Source: an uncultured Rikenellaceae bacterium (lineage in GTDB: Bacteria; Bacteroidota; Bacteroidia; Bacteroidales; Rikenellaceae). Taken from it: 25,577 nucleotides of DNA. A model generated the notes under the pieces. It was not told the origin of the DNA. It worked only from the letters and a program-made list of their open reading frames with translations, and ran no database searches. The position numbers and the translations under genes were made by a program. Location: the NCBI GenBank assembly GCA_947037995.1, contig CAMQUV010000001.1, positions 1 to 25,577 of the forward strand, given 5' to 3'. Positions within the stretch are counted from its first letter, which is position 1, and every line of letters starts with the position of its first letter. Shown one piece after another: positions 16,979 through 25,258 of the stretch.

Positions 16979-18229
16979 TTAGCTGTTTTTGTAGATTGCA
17001 ATTACAGGTGGCAGTGACGCCGCGCTGTATGCCGGGAATATTCCCGAGATTGCTCCCACGACCGACGAAATCGACAGCCCTACTACTATGTTTTCGAATG
17101 TTAGGACGATGTTAAATTCTATGATTTGGGTTACAATCATTGCAAGTATCCAAATAAGTGCAAGTCCGACAATTCCCCCTGCGACCGAGAGCATAATTGC
17201 CTCGAAGACAAACTGCATAAGGATGGCATACGGTTTGGCACCGACAGCTTTTTGGATACCAATTTGTGTGGTTCGTTCTCTTACCGAGACAAACATAATA
17301 TTGGCAACACCGAATCCTCCCACGAGTATCGCAAAAACTCCGATAATCCCCCCGATAAGGTTAACCATTGAGAAAAGCGTGTCGAGTTGGTTGCTAACGG
17401 CCGAGACTTCGTTCATAGCAAAGTTGCTTTCGGCGGTGTATGGCTGTCTTCGTATTCGCCTGATAGTGTGTTCTGTAACTGCTTTAAACTCGGTCATATC
17501 GGAGTCTTGTTTAGCCATCAGTATCATTGTGTGTGAGTACCATCTGGAGTTGACTCTTGCCGAGGCATATTCAATCGGCACGATAATCATTTTGTCGTTT
17601 TGGGGCCCGAATGGGTTTACTCCTTGTCGTTTAATCACCCCAATAATAGTTACTCTTTGCCCGTCGGCATATATTTGCGCTCCGATGGGGTCTTCGCCCT
17701 CGAAAAGTTCGTCAGCCACATCCGCGCCCAATATCGCCACGGGTTTTGCGCTCATCGACTCGGATAGGGTGAAATATCTGCCATTTTCAATGTCAAGGTC
17801 AACGACTCTATTATAGTCGTTACTAACCGCATTCACACCAGTTCGGCGCGTGATTTTATCGTTCCTGAGGTTGAAATTGGTCATAAAAGTGATAGCCGAT
17901 GCAGAAAGGTTTTCGGCAAGTGCGTCAGAAATTTCGGTGAATTCTTTAATATTAAAGTTTGGCCTATTGGCATATTTCCACCATTTATAGACACCATCTT
18001 CTTCGGGCATCCACGGCCATTTGTCGACATAAAGTGTTGTAGCGCCAAACGTTTCGAGGTTGCTTTTGAGAAACCTCTCTATCGAGTCGAGGGCTGTAAA
18101 CACCGACACGATTGCGAATATACCAATAGTGATTCCCATCAGCGAGAGTAGAGTTCGCATCTTGTTAATCATCACACTATTGACCGCAAATCGGAGTGCT
18201 TCGAATATCTGTTTTATGAAATATAGCAT
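16979..18229 (-). CDS. MacB-type ABC transporter permease
   Basis: This is a membrane subunit of the MacB/LolE-like type VII ABC transporters, which move substrates or transmit force across the periplasm. The 416-residue protein has one N-terminal membrane helix (about 25-47; LLSLMGITIGIFAIVSVF), a MacB-type periplasmic core domain (about 50-260), and three C-terminal helices of the FtsX domain. The family string FVSVRERTTQIGIQKAVGAKP follows the second helix. No ATPase gene is adjacent, so it must use a partner encoded elsewhere. It sits 27 bp after dnaG and about 35 bp before the GH92 gene. Substrate is unknown. Confidence 0.9.
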   Translation of the reverse strand: MLYFIKQIFEALRFAVNSVMINKMRTLLSLMGITIGIFAIVSVFTALDSIERFLKSNLETFGATTLYVDKWPWMPEEDGVYKWWKYANRPNFNIKEFTEISDALAENLSASAITFMTNFNLRNDKITRRTGVNAVSNDYNRVVDLDIENGRYFTLSESMSAKPVAILGADVADELFEGEDPIGAQIYADGQRVTIIGVIKRQGVNPFGPQNDKMIIVPIEYASARVNSRWYSHTMILMAKQDSDMTEFKAVTEHTIRRIRRQPYTAESNFAMNEVSAVSNQLDTLFSMVNLIGGIIGVFAILVGGFGVANIMFVSVRERTTQIGIQKAVGAKPYAILMQFVFEAIMLSVAGGIVGLALIWILAMIVTQIIEFNIVLTFENIVVGLSISSVVGAISGIFPAYSAASLPPVIAIYKNS

Positions 18230-18256
18230 ATTTGTAAGGGCTTTGCTTTGCTAGGT

Positions 18257-20251
18257 TTATAAAATCCTATCGTAGTGGTTTAATATTTTTGTTCGCGATA
18301 GATTTCGCTCTTGTATCTGTGTCAGTATCTCCATAATTTTCGTATCGTCGGTAGTCTGCTGAAGCTCGTTCTGCAGTTTATCAATCTGGTACTCAATCAT
18401 TTTAGACTTGTAAATAGTGATAGCTTTGGGTATGGCGCTCGATAAAATATCCTCTTCGGAGAGCACCTTGACGTCAAATTTCTCCCACATAATGCTCGCT
18501 TTATGCCCTTCGTCGCGTGTGATAACGTTAACTACTCTCTGCGAGATTTCGGGATTTTCGTTATTAATAAAGTAGGCCGTAGTAACTCTGTTGCCTTTTT
18601 CGAGAATCTCCCTGCTTTGGTCGAGCACCGCTTTGTAGATTGTGTCGAGGGGTTCTATTTTATCAACATCAAGTTCCCAAACTATAGTGTCGTCAACGGG
18701 AACTTGCACTATATCGGTGGGTGATTTAATGTAGTCAAATTCTTTGTCGCCATATTTTATCAGGTAGCTAATAATCTCAGTTTCAAGTTCGTGTATCGTT
18801 TGCTCAATTGCAGATTTGCCCGGTGGGTCGAAAGCGTAGTAGTCGTCAAAGGGTGGTTGCGATGGCGGCTGCGATGTACGGTTCTCTTTAAATCGTTCTT
18901 TTTTGATTGCATTGTCGACCACAGTTCTGCCCATTGGCCCATCGGTAAATGTGGCGTAGTTGCGGCGAACTTCGTTTTCAAGCATCTTGCGGTCGGTGTC
19001 GAACAGTTCGGCGCAAACCCTCACATACTCAGAGCGTTGTATGGCGTCTGGAATCACCGCGATAGAGCGAATTACGTCCGCAATTACCTCACCGCGCAGG
19101 TGTGGGTCGTTCTTGGTATTGTCGTCGAGCAGCGTTTTTACTTTAAAGCTAATGAAGTCCTCTTCATTTTCGGCAATATATTGTTCTATCTCGCTAGTAC
19201 TGTGATTTTTAGCGAAGCTATCGGGGTCGTCTCCTTCGGGAAGGGGCACCACTCTAACCGCGAGTCCCTCTTTGAGAATCATATCAATTCCTCGGAGCGA
19301 GGCTTTCACCCCTGCCGAGTCACCATCATATATCACCGTGACATTCTTAGCGAATCTCTTGATAAGTTTTACCTGTTCTATCGTTAATGACGTTCCGCTC
19401 GATGACACAACGTTCTCAATACCAGATTGATACATCTGTATTACGTCTGTGTAGCCCTCGACCAGGATACATTTATTCTGCTGTACAATCGCTTTTTTCG
19501 CGAAATAGATTCCATAGAGCGTATTACTTTTATGGTAAATCTCGCTCTCAGGAGAATTTTGGTATTTTGCAATCTTCTTGTCCGTGCGCATAGTCCTCCC
19601 ACCGAATCCTATCACTCTACCGCTGACAGAGTGTATCGGGAACATCACTCTCTCTCTAAATCTATCAAAATAGTCGCCTCTCTCTTCGCTTTTAATCGAA
19701 AGCCCTGTTTTGACCAGAAACTCCTCTTTATACCCATCTCTAACCGCACTTTTTGTCATAAGATTGCCAGTGGGGCAGTATCCGAGCCCAAACGTTTTCA
19801 TCGTCTTAGGCGTAAATCCCCTCTGTTTAAAATAGCTCTGCGCTATTGCTTTTCCCTCGTCCTGCTGCATCTGATTGATAAAAAATTCTGATGCCCAAGC
19901 CGTCACAATCATCATACTTTCTCGGTCGTCATTGGCCTGTATCGCCTCTTGTGTTAGCTCTTTCTCTTTGACTTCTATGCCATACTTAGCCGCGACCCAT
20001 TTCAGTGCGTCGGGGTAGGTCAGTTTTTCGTGCTCCATAACAAAGTTAATGGCGTTGCCCCCTTTGCCGCACCCGAAGCATTTGTAGAGCCCCTTAGCCG
20101 GAGAGACGATAAAACTGGGCGTTTTCTCGTCGTGAAACGGACAGCAGGCAGTGTAGTTGACCCCCTTGCGCTTTAATTGCACAAATTCGCCAACTATATC
20201 TGCTACCTCAGCGGCAGCAAAAATCCTATCTATCGTATCTCTATCTATCAT
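18257..20251 (-). CDS. dnaG: DNA primase DnaG
   Basis: DnaG makes the RNA primers for chromosome replication. The 664-residue protein has the CHC2 zinc finger at the N-terminus (C37, H40, C58, C61; CCPFHDEKTPSF and KCFGCGKGG) and the RNAP-like basic core. The TOPRIM domain follows with E265 (LVEGYTDVIQMYQSG) and D309/D311 (YDGDSAGVKA). The rest is a long, less conserved C-terminal helicase-binding region (about 420-664). The start ATG at 20251 gives the family N-terminus MIDRDTIDRIFAAAEVADIVGEF. It follows trpS by 36 bp and is not in the rpsU-dnaG-rpoD arrangement of proteobacteria. Confidence 0.95.
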   Translation of the reverse strand: MIDRDTIDRIFAAAEVADIVGEFVQLKRKGVNYTACCPFHDEKTPSFIVSPAKGLYKCFGCGKGGNAINFVMEHEKLTYPDALKWVAAKYGIEVKEKELTQEAIQANDDRESMMIVTAWASEFFINQMQQDEGKAIAQSYFKQRGFTPKTMKTFGLGYCPTGNLMTKSAVRDGYKEEFLVKTGLSIKSEERGDYFDRFRERVMFPIHSVSGRVIGFGGRTMRTDKKIAKYQNSPESEIYHKSNTLYGIYFAKKAIVQQNKCILVEGYTDVIQMYQSGIENVVSSSGTSLTIEQVKLIKRFAKNVTVIYDGDSAGVKASLRGIDMILKEGLAVRVVPLPEGDDPDSFAKNHSTSEIEQYIAENEEDFISFKVKTLLDDNTKNDPHLRGEVIADVIRSIAVIPDAIQRSEYVRVCAELFDTDRKMLENEVRRNYATFTDGPMGRTVVDNAIKKERFKENRTSQPPSQPPFDDYYAFDPPGKSAIEQTIHELETEIISYLIKYGDKEFDYIKSPTDIVQVPVDDTIVWELDVDKIEPLDTIYKAVLDQSREILEKGNRVTTAYFINNENPEISQRVVNVITRDEGHKASIMWEKFDVKVLSEEDILSSAIPKAITIYKSKMIEYQIDKLQNELQQTTDDTKIMEILTQIQERNLSRTKILNHYDRIL

Positions 20252-20287
20252 CTAAAATTATAATATCTTTCTTTTATAAATCGCATC

Positions 20288-21277
20288 CTATATTTTGCGT
20301 AGCCCCATAATTTCTCTCACCTGTTTAATAGTCTCGCGTGCCGATTCGCGCGCTTTTTGTGCGCCGAACTCAGTTACGTCGCGCAGGTATTTTTCGTTGC
20401 CCTTAATCTCCAAAATCCTCTCCCTTATCGGAGCGACAGACTTAATAATATCTTCGGACAGTTGTTTTTTCAAGTCGCCATATCTAATCGAACAATTTGC
20501 GTAGTCGGTTCTAAAGCTCTCAACAGCAGATTTTTCCGAAACAATGTTCATCAGAGTAAATATATTTTCAACAGGTTCGCTCACAACCGAATTCATCTCC
20601 GTAGGTCCCGAGTCGGTAGTTGCGCGCATCACCTTCTTGCGTATTTGCTCGTCTGTGTCAGCCAGGTAAATTCCGTTGCCCTCGCTCTTGCCCATCTTGC
20701 CCGAGCCATCTAGCCCAGGAATCTTAACTAGTTCAGTGCCAAAGTTATAGGCTGCAGGCTCTGGGAAAAAATCGACGCCATAAATGCTGTTAAATCTTCG
20801 GGCATATTTCCTAGTCATCTCCAAATGCTGCTCTTGGTCTTTGCCAACTGGCACCAAATCAGGGCGGTGTATCAGTATGTCCGCGGCCATTAGTATGGGG
20901 TATGTAAGTAGTCCTGCGTTCACATTTTCGGGTTGTTTACGCATTTTGTCTTTGAATGAGGCGGTCCTTTCGAGCTCCCCAATATAGGCGTGCATCGACA
21001 GTAGTAGCGATAATTCAGCCACTTCGGGTTGGTCGCTCTGAATGAAGATAGTCGACTTTTCGGGGTCTAGCCCAGCCGCCAAATACTCCGTAAGTACGTT
21101 GCGCACGTTAGTTCCGAGCAATTTCGGGTCGGGGTGTGTGGTCAACGAGTGGTAGTCGGCAATGAAGAAAAAACAGCGTTCTGTCTCCTGCATTTTTATA
21201 AAATTTTTGAGCGCCCCAAAGTAGTTGCCCAAATGTAAATTTCCTGTTGGTCTGATTCCGCTTACTACAGTTTTCAT
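20288..21277 (-). CDS. trpS: tryptophanyl-tRNA synthetase
   Basis: The enzyme charges tRNA-Trp. The 329-residue class I synthetase has the HIGH motif as HLGN (15-18, in RPTGNLHLGNYFGAL) and the KMSKS loop as KMGKS (194-198, in GSGKMGKSEGNG). The DQEQHLEMTRKYARRFN segment (147-163) is diagnostic of TrpS over TyrS. Length is normal for bacterial TrpS (about 325-340). It is the first gene of the minus-strand run and is preceded by a strong Bacteroidetes promoter 50 bp upstream. No tryptophan-operon attenuator or T-box-like structure is evident in its short leader. Confidence 0.95.
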   Translation of the reverse strand: MKTVVSGIRPTGNLHLGNYFGALKNFIKMQETERCFFFIADYHSLTTHPDPKLLGTNVRNVLTEYLAAGLDPEKSTIFIQSDQPEVAELSLLLSMHAYIGELERTASFKDKMRKQPENVNAGLLTYPILMAADILIHRPDLVPVGKDQEQHLEMTRKYARRFNSIYGVDFFPEPAAYNFGTELVKIPGLDGSGKMGKSEGNGIYLADTDEQIRKKVMRATTDSGPTEMNSVVSEPVENIFTLMNIVSEKSAVESFRTDYANCSIRYGDLKKQLSEDIIKSVAPIRERILEIKGNEKYLRDVTEFGAQKARESARETIKQVREIMGLRKI

Positions 21278-21329
21278 AGTATATTGATAAGTTGTCGTTT
21301 GTTTTTTGAATTAGTCTTTTAATAACCTG

Positions 21330-21360
21330 CAAATATAAGAAAAATTTGGGTAGTAACCAA
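21330..21360 (-). promoter_or_regulatory. promoter of the trpS-dnaG run
   Basis: On the minus strand, TTGG (21360-21357) and TATATTTG (21337-21330) match the Bacteroidetes -33 (TTTG/TTG) and -7 (TAnnTTTG) elements with 20 bases between TTG and the -7 box. Transcription would begin about 50 bases before the trpS ATG. It is the clearest promoter in the window. Confidence 0.7.
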
Positions 21361-21538
21361 TAAATGTTGATTTTCGAGGGTGCCATTGGGTTTGTGGCTG
21401 GGGGGCAAAGACCCCTTTTAATTGCCTGTCGGCTTTGTAAGTAGTTTTGATTTTTGTTCGAGAGCCGAGGTGGAAACCCCCGATAGGGAATGCCTTATAT
21501 ATTTTAGTTATGCCATCAATAACAATATCACCAACAAA
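21361..21538 (-). other. GC-richer spacer stretch with a 78-codon ORF, possible dispersed element
   Basis: Between the trpS promoter and the strong stem at 21539-21585 is a stretch with locally higher GC, including GGGG(CAAAGA)CCCC at 21402-21415 followed by TTTTA on the plus strand. A minus-strand ORF (21547-21311) runs through it and through the promoter; its product contains KIYKAFPIGGF, GSRTKIKTTYKADRQLKG and VFAPQPQTQW. It has no recognised domain. Running across a promoter makes a protein role doubtful; a small repeat or a structured leader is as likely. I cannot show copies elsewhere. Confidence 0.3.
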
Positions 21539-21585
21539 ATAGCACAATTAAAATTGAAGTAAATCCATTTTTTTAATTGTGCTAT
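21539..21585 (-). terminator. strong stem-loop after the GH16 gene, probable terminator
   Basis: A perfect 15-bp inverted repeat (ATAGCACAATTAAAA at 21539-21553 against TTTTAATTGTGCTAT at 21571-21585) with a 17-base loop. Read on the minus strand it lies 36 bases past the GH16 stop and is followed by TTTTGTT, consistent with an intrinsic terminator for that gene. The large loop is unusual; a protein-binding inverted repeat is the alternative. Confidence 0.6.
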
Positions 21586-21620
21586 ATATATTATTGAGCT
21601 AATGACGCTCGGGAGACGGG

Positions 21621-22412
21621 CTATTTTTTGGTCCAGTATCTAAAGTATTCAACTTGGTATTCTCCGCCATTGTCCGTATCGGATGGCATACCCCACCAAG
21701 TCGGAAATGTCTCGCAATCAAAATTGACTGTCTCAGGGTCGTCCCAATGCACATTCTCTGTGCGGTGAATCTCCTTGCCGTTGAAATACCATATTATTTC
21801 ATCCTCATTCCAGTCCAAACCAGCGACGAGAAATTCGTCAGCCAACCTGAAACCAGCCCTATATGGCATACTGCTCTTATTGTGAATTTCTTTCTTAAAT
21901 TCAAGATAGTGAGCCGTGGCAAAATAGGTGTCCTCATACGCTTTGTCGGTATCGTGTCTGCCGCAAATTTCAAAAATATCTATCTCCTCTTGTCGCAACG
22001 AATCGTTAACATACAGCCAGAAAGCGCTCGAGATTGCAGAGTTCTGCGCCTTGGCGCGTATCTCATAAAAACCGTAATGCAGCGTGTCGACGCTTTGAAC
22101 AGCCGACGAAGTGTATGTGTGATACTTCTCTGTTGGAGGGTTGGTCGGCTCTTCGCGGTGCGAAGATAATATCATAATACCATTTTCGACCCTTACATTC
22201 TTAGGCAAAAAAAGCGCAGGCTCGCGCCCCAACCAATTCGGGTTGTTTGGGTGCCATTTTGTAGTGTCTAGTTCGGTGCCATCGAACTCATCGCTATACT
22301 TTTGACTGTATTGCCAGCCCTCGGGGTTGTCAATTGTTGGTTGTGGGTAGCTCTCGCTACATCCTATCGCCAGAAGAGCGATTGTTGCTAATGCTAGTAG
22401 ATTTAATTTCAT
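21621..22412 (-). CDS. GH16 endo-beta-glycanase, lipoprotein
   Basis: GH16 enzymes are retaining endo-hydrolases of beta-1,3/1,4-glucans or of algal galactans such as agar, porphyran and carrageenan. The 263-residue product has a lipoprotein signal (LLAIGC, lipidated C18) and then a single GH16 jelly roll. DEFDGTELDTTKWHP (41-55) opens the domain, and the active-site motif EIDIFE places the nucleophile at E143, D145, and the acid/base at E148. Aromatic residues typical of sugar subsites are W60, W132 and the C-terminal EYFRYW. The ExDxxE form and the KNVRVENGIMIL string are shared by agarase-, laminarinase- and carrageenase-like subgroups, so the substrate stays open. The gene stands alone, followed by a strong stem, with recO upstream on the same strand after 69 bp. 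Confidence 0.85.
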   Translation of the reverse strand: MKLNLLALATIALLAIGCSESYPQPTIDNPEGWQYSQKYSDEFDGTELDTTKWHPNNPNWLGREPALFLPKNVRVENGIMILSSHREEPTNPPTEKYHTYTSSAVQSVDTLHYGFYEIRAKAQNSAISSAFWLYVNDSLRQEEIDIFEICGRHDTDKAYEDTYFATAHYLEFKKEIHNKSSMPYRAGFRLADEFLVAGLDWNEDEIIWYFNGKEIHRTENVHWDDPETVNFDCETFPTWWGMPSDTDNGGEYQVEYFRYWTKK

Positions 22413-22481
22413 TTAGTTTGATTGTATTAAGGGTCTATCTCATAGTGTGTGTGGAAATGTATTATAGTACTGCTGAAATCA

Positions 22482-23216
22482 TTAAAAAACTTCGCGCAAT
22501 ATGTCTAACGACCGCACCGCGCCGAACGTGTCACAATGATAATTGTAATAGTCTATTAGCGCCTCTAGGAGCCCGCGTCGTTGATGTGTAGTTAGTTTTA
22601 TTTCGGAGATTTGAGCCAAAGGAACCGTGTTGAACCTGTGTAATAGCGTAATCCATTCCGGTGCTAAGCGTAGAGGGTGCAGCGGAATATGTGAGCAGTA
22701 TAGTCCGACTTTGATGTCATACCATCTGTTACGAGGGTCGTCCGTAGGGAGTGAGTAGCCCATAAAGAACGCTAGGTGTGTAAGGAACCAAATATGGAAG
22801 TTCATCGAATTTTGGTCGTCAAGTTTGTCTAGCTCTGTTATGCTATGTTCGATAAATTCGTACATTTTGCTATCGTCGAGCGGTTCGTGTATTATTTTAT
22901 AGAGCAGTTCGCTGATAAACATTACGATGGTACTTTTGACGGGGCTCATCGCGATGCTGTGTAGTACGGGGGAATTGTCGCATTGCGTTATTTTGTGCAG
23001 TTCGGCGCTTCGTTTTGCTGCCTCAAACTCTAGTATGAACATAGGTTGAAACAACCCGGATTTACTTCGAGAAGTTAAGTAGGACAAACGTCCGTGGCTA
23101 TGGGTGAGTAGGTGTAATATTAGTTTGTTGTCCTGATATCTTATTACACGTAGCACCACGCCTCGTTCCTTGTATGCACCTCGCGGGGCGATTATTCCAC
23201 GCTCTATTGGAGGCAT
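22482..23216 (-). CDS. recO: DNA repair protein RecO
   Basis: RecO helps RecR load RecA onto SSB-coated single-stranded DNA in recombinational repair. The 244-residue protein shows the N-terminal OB-fold start (ERGVVLRVIRYQDNKLILHLLTHSHGRLSYL) and a helical remainder without the zinc-finger cysteines found in some RecO proteins, as is common in Bacteroidetes. The ATG at 23216 lies inside the last codons of rdgB (13 bp overlap), and the first about 16 residues (MPPIERGIIAPRGAYK) are longer than the usual RecO start. An internal GTG is a possible alternative start. Overlap with rdgB suggests coupled translation. Confidence 0.85.
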   Translation of the reverse strand: MPPIERGIIAPRGAYKERGVVLRVIRYQDNKLILHLLTHSHGRLSYLTSRSKSGLFQPMFILEFEAAKRSAELHKITQCDNSPVLHSIAMSPVKSTIVMFISELLYKIIHEPLDDSKMYEFIEHSITELDKLDDQNSMNFHIWFLTHLAFFMGYSLPTDDPRNRWYDIKVGLYCSHIPLHPLRLAPEWITLLHRFNTVPLAQISEIKLTTHQRRGLLEALIDYYNYHCDTFGAVRSLDILREVF

Positions 23217-23779
23217 ATAAAGTCAATGAGTTTTGCGGTTGCTCTTCCTCGGTGGGAGATAGCGTTCTTTTTGTCAAGTTCCATCTGTGCGAAGCTCTCG
23301 TTGGTGTTTTCGGCCGCAAAAATTGCGTCATAACCAAATCCCTCGGCGCCTACTCTTTCGTGTAGTATTTCGCCTTTGACGATACCTTCGAAAAGGTGCT
23401 CGTTGCCGTCAATTATCAGTGCAATAACGGTGCGGAACTGTGCCGTTCGGTCGGTTTTGTCTTCAAGATTTCGGAGCAGAAGGTCGATGTTAGCCTCGTG
23501 GTCGTGTCCGTCGGTGGCGTAGCGTGCGGAGTGCACACCAGGTGCCCCGTTGAGCGCGGTGACCTCAAGTCCTGTGTCATCGGCAAAGCAGTCTTTGCCA
23601 GTACGTTCGTAGATATAGCGCGCTTTGAGCAGTGCATTTCCTTCGAGCGTGTCGGCAGTTTCGGGTATGTCTTCTGTGATGCCCACCTCCTTAGCGGAGG
23701 TTAGGCTTACAGATTTAGGGAGTAATCGAGAAATCTCCTCGATTTTGTGTGCGTTCGCCGAAGCGATTATTAATTCCAT
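23204..23779 (-). CDS. rdgB: XTP/dITP pyrophosphatase (RdgB/HAM1)
   Basis: The enzyme removes non-canonical purine nucleotides (ITP, dITP, XTP) by hydrolysis to the monophosphate, protecting DNA and RNA. The 191-residue protein has the family motifs SANAHK (7-12), FADDTGLEV (66-73, metal-binding D67/D68), APGVHSARYA (79-88), GFGYDAIF (147-154) and ISHRGRA (174-180). Length is normal (about 190-205). Its ATG directly abuts the stop codon of aspA, and its end overlaps recO by 13 bp, so aspA-rdgB-recO look like one transcript. Confidence 0.95.
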   Translation of the reverse strand: MELIIASANAHKIEEISRLLPKSVSLTSAKEVGITEDIPETADTLEGNALLKARYIYERTGKDCFADDTGLEVTALNGAPGVHSARYATDGHDHEANIDLLLRNLEDKTDRTAQFRTVIALIIDGNEHLFEGIVKGEILHERVGAEGFGYDAIFAAENTNESFAQMELDKKNAISHRGRATAKLIDFICLQ

Positions 23780-25213
23780 CTAGTTGCGGTTAAACTTACG
23801 TGGCTTAATCATATTCTCAGGTTTAAGAACGTTGTCCAGTTCCTCTTTACTCATCAAATTTTGTTCCAAAACTAGATTGTAGATTCCTTTTCCAGTACGC
23901 AGTGCCGTAGCAGCTAGCTCGGTCGAAACATCATAGCCTAGATATGGGTTTAGCGCTGTGACAAGTCCTATCGAATTGTAGACCATCTCTTTGAGGTGCT
24001 CTTTGTTCGCAGTGATGCCCACAATACATTTTGAGCGTAGAGTGTTCATACCGTTGATAAGCATTTCGATACTTTCAAACATACTATGTACAATGATTGG
24101 TTCCATTACATTTAGCTCCAACTGTCCAGCTTCGGCAGCCATAGTAACAGTTAGGTCGTTGCCGATAACTTTGAAAGCTACTTGGTTGACCACTTCTGGG
24201 ATAACTGGGTTTACTTTGCCCGGCATAATAGTTGACCCCGGTTGCATTGGTGGAAGGTTGATTTCGTTGAGCCCCGTGCGTGGACCTGACGAAAGAAGTC
24301 TAAGGTCATTACATATTTTAGAAAGCTTAACAGCAAGTCTTTTGATTACCGACGAGTACATTAGGAATGCTCCAGTATCATTTGTCGCCTCAATCATATT
24401 AGGGGCTGGAACGATAGGCAGATTAGTAATATCGCACAGATGTTTGATACATAGTGGGGTGTAATCAGGGTCAGAGTTTATACCTGTTCCGATTGCAGTG
24501 GCACCCATATTCACTTCGAGGAATAGATTAGCATTTATCTCGAGTCGGGCAATTTCTTCTTGAAGATTAACTGCGTAGGCCTCGAACTCTTGCCCAAGTG
24601 TCATCGGCACAGCGTCTTGCAGCTGCGTACGTCCCATTTTGATTACGTCGGCAAATTCAACACCCTTAGCGCGGAACGCCGCAACGAGTTGTTTGACCGC
24701 GTCGATGATATTATGTGACGAAAGTAGAATCGCTAGTTTAACAGCAGTAGGGTAGGCATCGTTAGTCGATTGGCTTAGGTTTATGTCATTATTCGGGTGG
24801 CAAAATTTATACTCACCTCGTTGGTGTCCCAAAATTTCGAGCGCGCGGTTTGCTATAACCTCATTGGCGTTCATATTAGTTGAGGTTCCCGCTCCACCCT
24901 GAACCATATCAACAACGAAATGTTCGCGTAGTTTACCATCGCGCACCTCTTGGCAGGCTTGTATAATCGCTTTGCATTTGGTGTCGTCGAGTAGTCCGAG
25001 TTCGTTGTTGGCTTTAGCCGCCGCCTCCTTAACTATCGCTAGTCCTTGGATAAAAGCAGGGTAAAAGTGCAGGCGCACTCGCGAGATATTGAAATTCTCC
25101 ATCGCACGCATTGTTTGCACACCGAAGTAGTATTCAACTGGGATTTCTTTGTCGCCGATAAGGTCGTGTTCTTTTCTGGTTTTGCCGCTTAGTGGCATTA
25201 GTGTAATATCCAT
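23780..25213 (-). CDS. aspA: aspartate ammonia-lyase (aspartase)
   Basis: Aspartase reversibly splits L-aspartate into fumarate and ammonia; in Bacteroidetes it feeds fumarate respiration or provides ammonia. The 477-residue protein carries the fumarase/aspartase signature GSTIMPGKVN (326-335) with catalytic serine S327 and the substrate-binding strings GGAGTSTNMNANE (106-118) and SQSTNDAYPTA (147-157). GRTQLQDAVPMTLGQEF (194-210) is also present. GSTIMPGKVN occurs in both aspartases and class II fumarases, but LIGDKEIPVEYYFGVQTMRAMENF favours AspA. An ATG 15 bp inside the gene is an alternative start. It is the first gene of the cluster with rdgB and recO. A 45 bp spacer separates it from the next gene upstream, with no consensus -7 box seen. 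Confidence 0.93.
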   Translation of the reverse strand: MDITLMPLSGKTRKEHDLIGDKEIPVEYYFGVQTMRAMENFNISRVRLHFYPAFIQGLAIVKEAAAKANNELGLLDDTKCKAIIQACQEVRDGKLREHFVVDMVQGGAGTSTNMNANEVIANRALEILGHQRGEYKFCHPNNDINLSQSTNDAYPTAVKLAILLSSHNIIDAVKQLVAAFRAKGVEFADVIKMGRTQLQDAVPMTLGQEFEAYAVNLQEEIARLEINANLFLEVNMGATAIGTGINSDPDYTPLCIKHLCDITNLPIVPAPNMIEATNDTGAFLMYSSVIKRLAVKLSKICNDLRLLSSGPRTGLNEINLPPMQPGSTIMPGKVNPVIPEVVNQVAFKVIGNDLTVTMAAEAGQLELNVMEPIIVHSMFESIEMLINGMNTLRSKCIVGITANKEHLKEMVYNSIGLVTALNPYLGYDVSTELAATALRTGKGIYNLVLEQNLMSKEELDNVLKPENMIKPRKFNRN

Positions 25214-25258
25214 AGTTTTAGTGTTTTTATATGGTTAATTATGTTTGTTTTATATATG

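Noticed and set aside
23991..24464. 157-codon plus-strand ORF inside aspA
   Set aside because: It is antisense to the most conserved part of aspartase, including its GSTIMPGKVN signature, and has no features of its own.
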